Source: Zhenhengia stercoravium
GTDB lineage: Bacteria; Bacillota; Clostridia; Lachnospirales; Cellulosilyticaceae
Reading direction: 5' to 3'
DNA: 5,947 nt
NCBI GenBank assembly: GCA_018883975.1
Contig: JAHLFD010000094.1
Coordinates: 1-5,947, forward strand
Below are positions 5,798 to 5,947 of the stretch, piece after piece. The notes beneath the pieces were generated by a model that was not told where the DNA came from, did not search any database, and saw nothing but the letters and a program-made list of their open reading frames with translations. Numbering within the stretch: the stretch's first letter is position 1; every line of letters begins with the position of its first letter. The position numbers and the translations under genes are program-made.

Positions 5798-5947
5798 GTA
5801 AGCAGGGCACAGCGCCACTGACACACAGGGCTGAGGCCTTGGTAAATAAAGAAAAATGAACTTTGAAAATAAAATAGTAACCATTAAACCAGTCGATTCA
5901 TAAAGTCACATCAAGTGACAAGTCAGTACTACTTAACAGTACAAAAT
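5798..5947 (+). other. Pre-16S rRNA leader with boxA-like antitermination element
   Basis: The leader contains a hairpin at 5803-5820 (CAG-GGC with GCC-a-CTG), another at 5827-5842 (loop TGAG), then TGAACTTTGAAAA at 5857-5869, which matches the boxA type seen before 16S genes (TGxxCTTTGAAAA in Gram-positives). Two further short hairpins, GTCAC/GTGAC (5905-5919) and GTACT/AGTAC (5926-5942), lie where the RNase III processing stem of 16S begins. The mature 16S gene itself is not in the window but should start within a few tens of bases. Confidence 0.8.

Noticed and set aside
5586..5810. 74-codon frame on the - strand rich in Leu, Phe, Ile, Tyr and Ser
   Set aside because: It has no ribosome binding site, starts inside the rRNA leader and promoter, is low in complexity and ends in the glp leader. 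The AT-rich DNA explains it.

Overview
This is a 5.9 kb window of AT-rich DNA from a low-GC Gram-positive anaerobe. The 5S rRNA, the clostridial-type rRNA promoter and leader, the strong AGGAGG-type ribosome binding sites and the gene family content point to Bacillota, class Clostridia. A relative of Lachnospirales/Cellulosilyticum is my best guess, but the genus cannot be fixed from this sequence.

Layout, left to right. (1) Positions 1-285 are the 3' end of an rRNA operon on the + strand: the end of the 23S-5S spacer, a complete 5S rRNA, an initiator tRNA-fMet(CAT) and a strong terminator. (2) Positions 307-836 hold a GNAT N-acetyltransferase on the - strand with its own extended -10 promoter. 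It runs towards the rRNA operon and shares a two-way terminator with it. (3) Positions 864-5508 hold a glycerol-3-phosphate operon on the - strand. Its gene order is a fused GlpA-like/NAD-linked flavoprotein (885 aa), a small cysteine-rich DUF1667 protein, then glycerol kinase glpK, closed by a 20-bp perfect hairpin that includes the glpK stop codon. (4) Positions 5494-5761 are a regulatory region: a leader hairpin plus U-run (possible GlpP-type antitermination target), an 18-bp palindrome, several DnaA-box-like 9-mers and phased A-tracts. (5) Positions 5762-5947 are the promoter and pre-16S leader of a second rRNA operon on the + strand, with a boxA-like element. The 16S gene should start just past the window.

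How the genes work together. GlpK converts glycerol to glycerol-3-phosphate. The fused flavoprotein would oxidise it to dihydroxyacetone phosphate at an N-terminal FAD site and pass electrons through a BFD-type iron-sulfur centre to a second FAD/NAD(P) module. The DUF1667 protein is a probable additional Fe-S partner. No glpF facilitator, glpC membrane anchor, glpP or glpR lies in the window.

The block of four - strand genes sits between two rRNA operons that read in the opposite direction. The main points for a second look are the gene fusion, the loss in GlpK of the histidine that is HPr-phosphorylated in other Firmicutes, the leader attenuator, and the palindrome/DnaA-box cluster squeezed between the glp operon and the rRNA promoter. 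I found no CRISPR array, mobile element or defence system.
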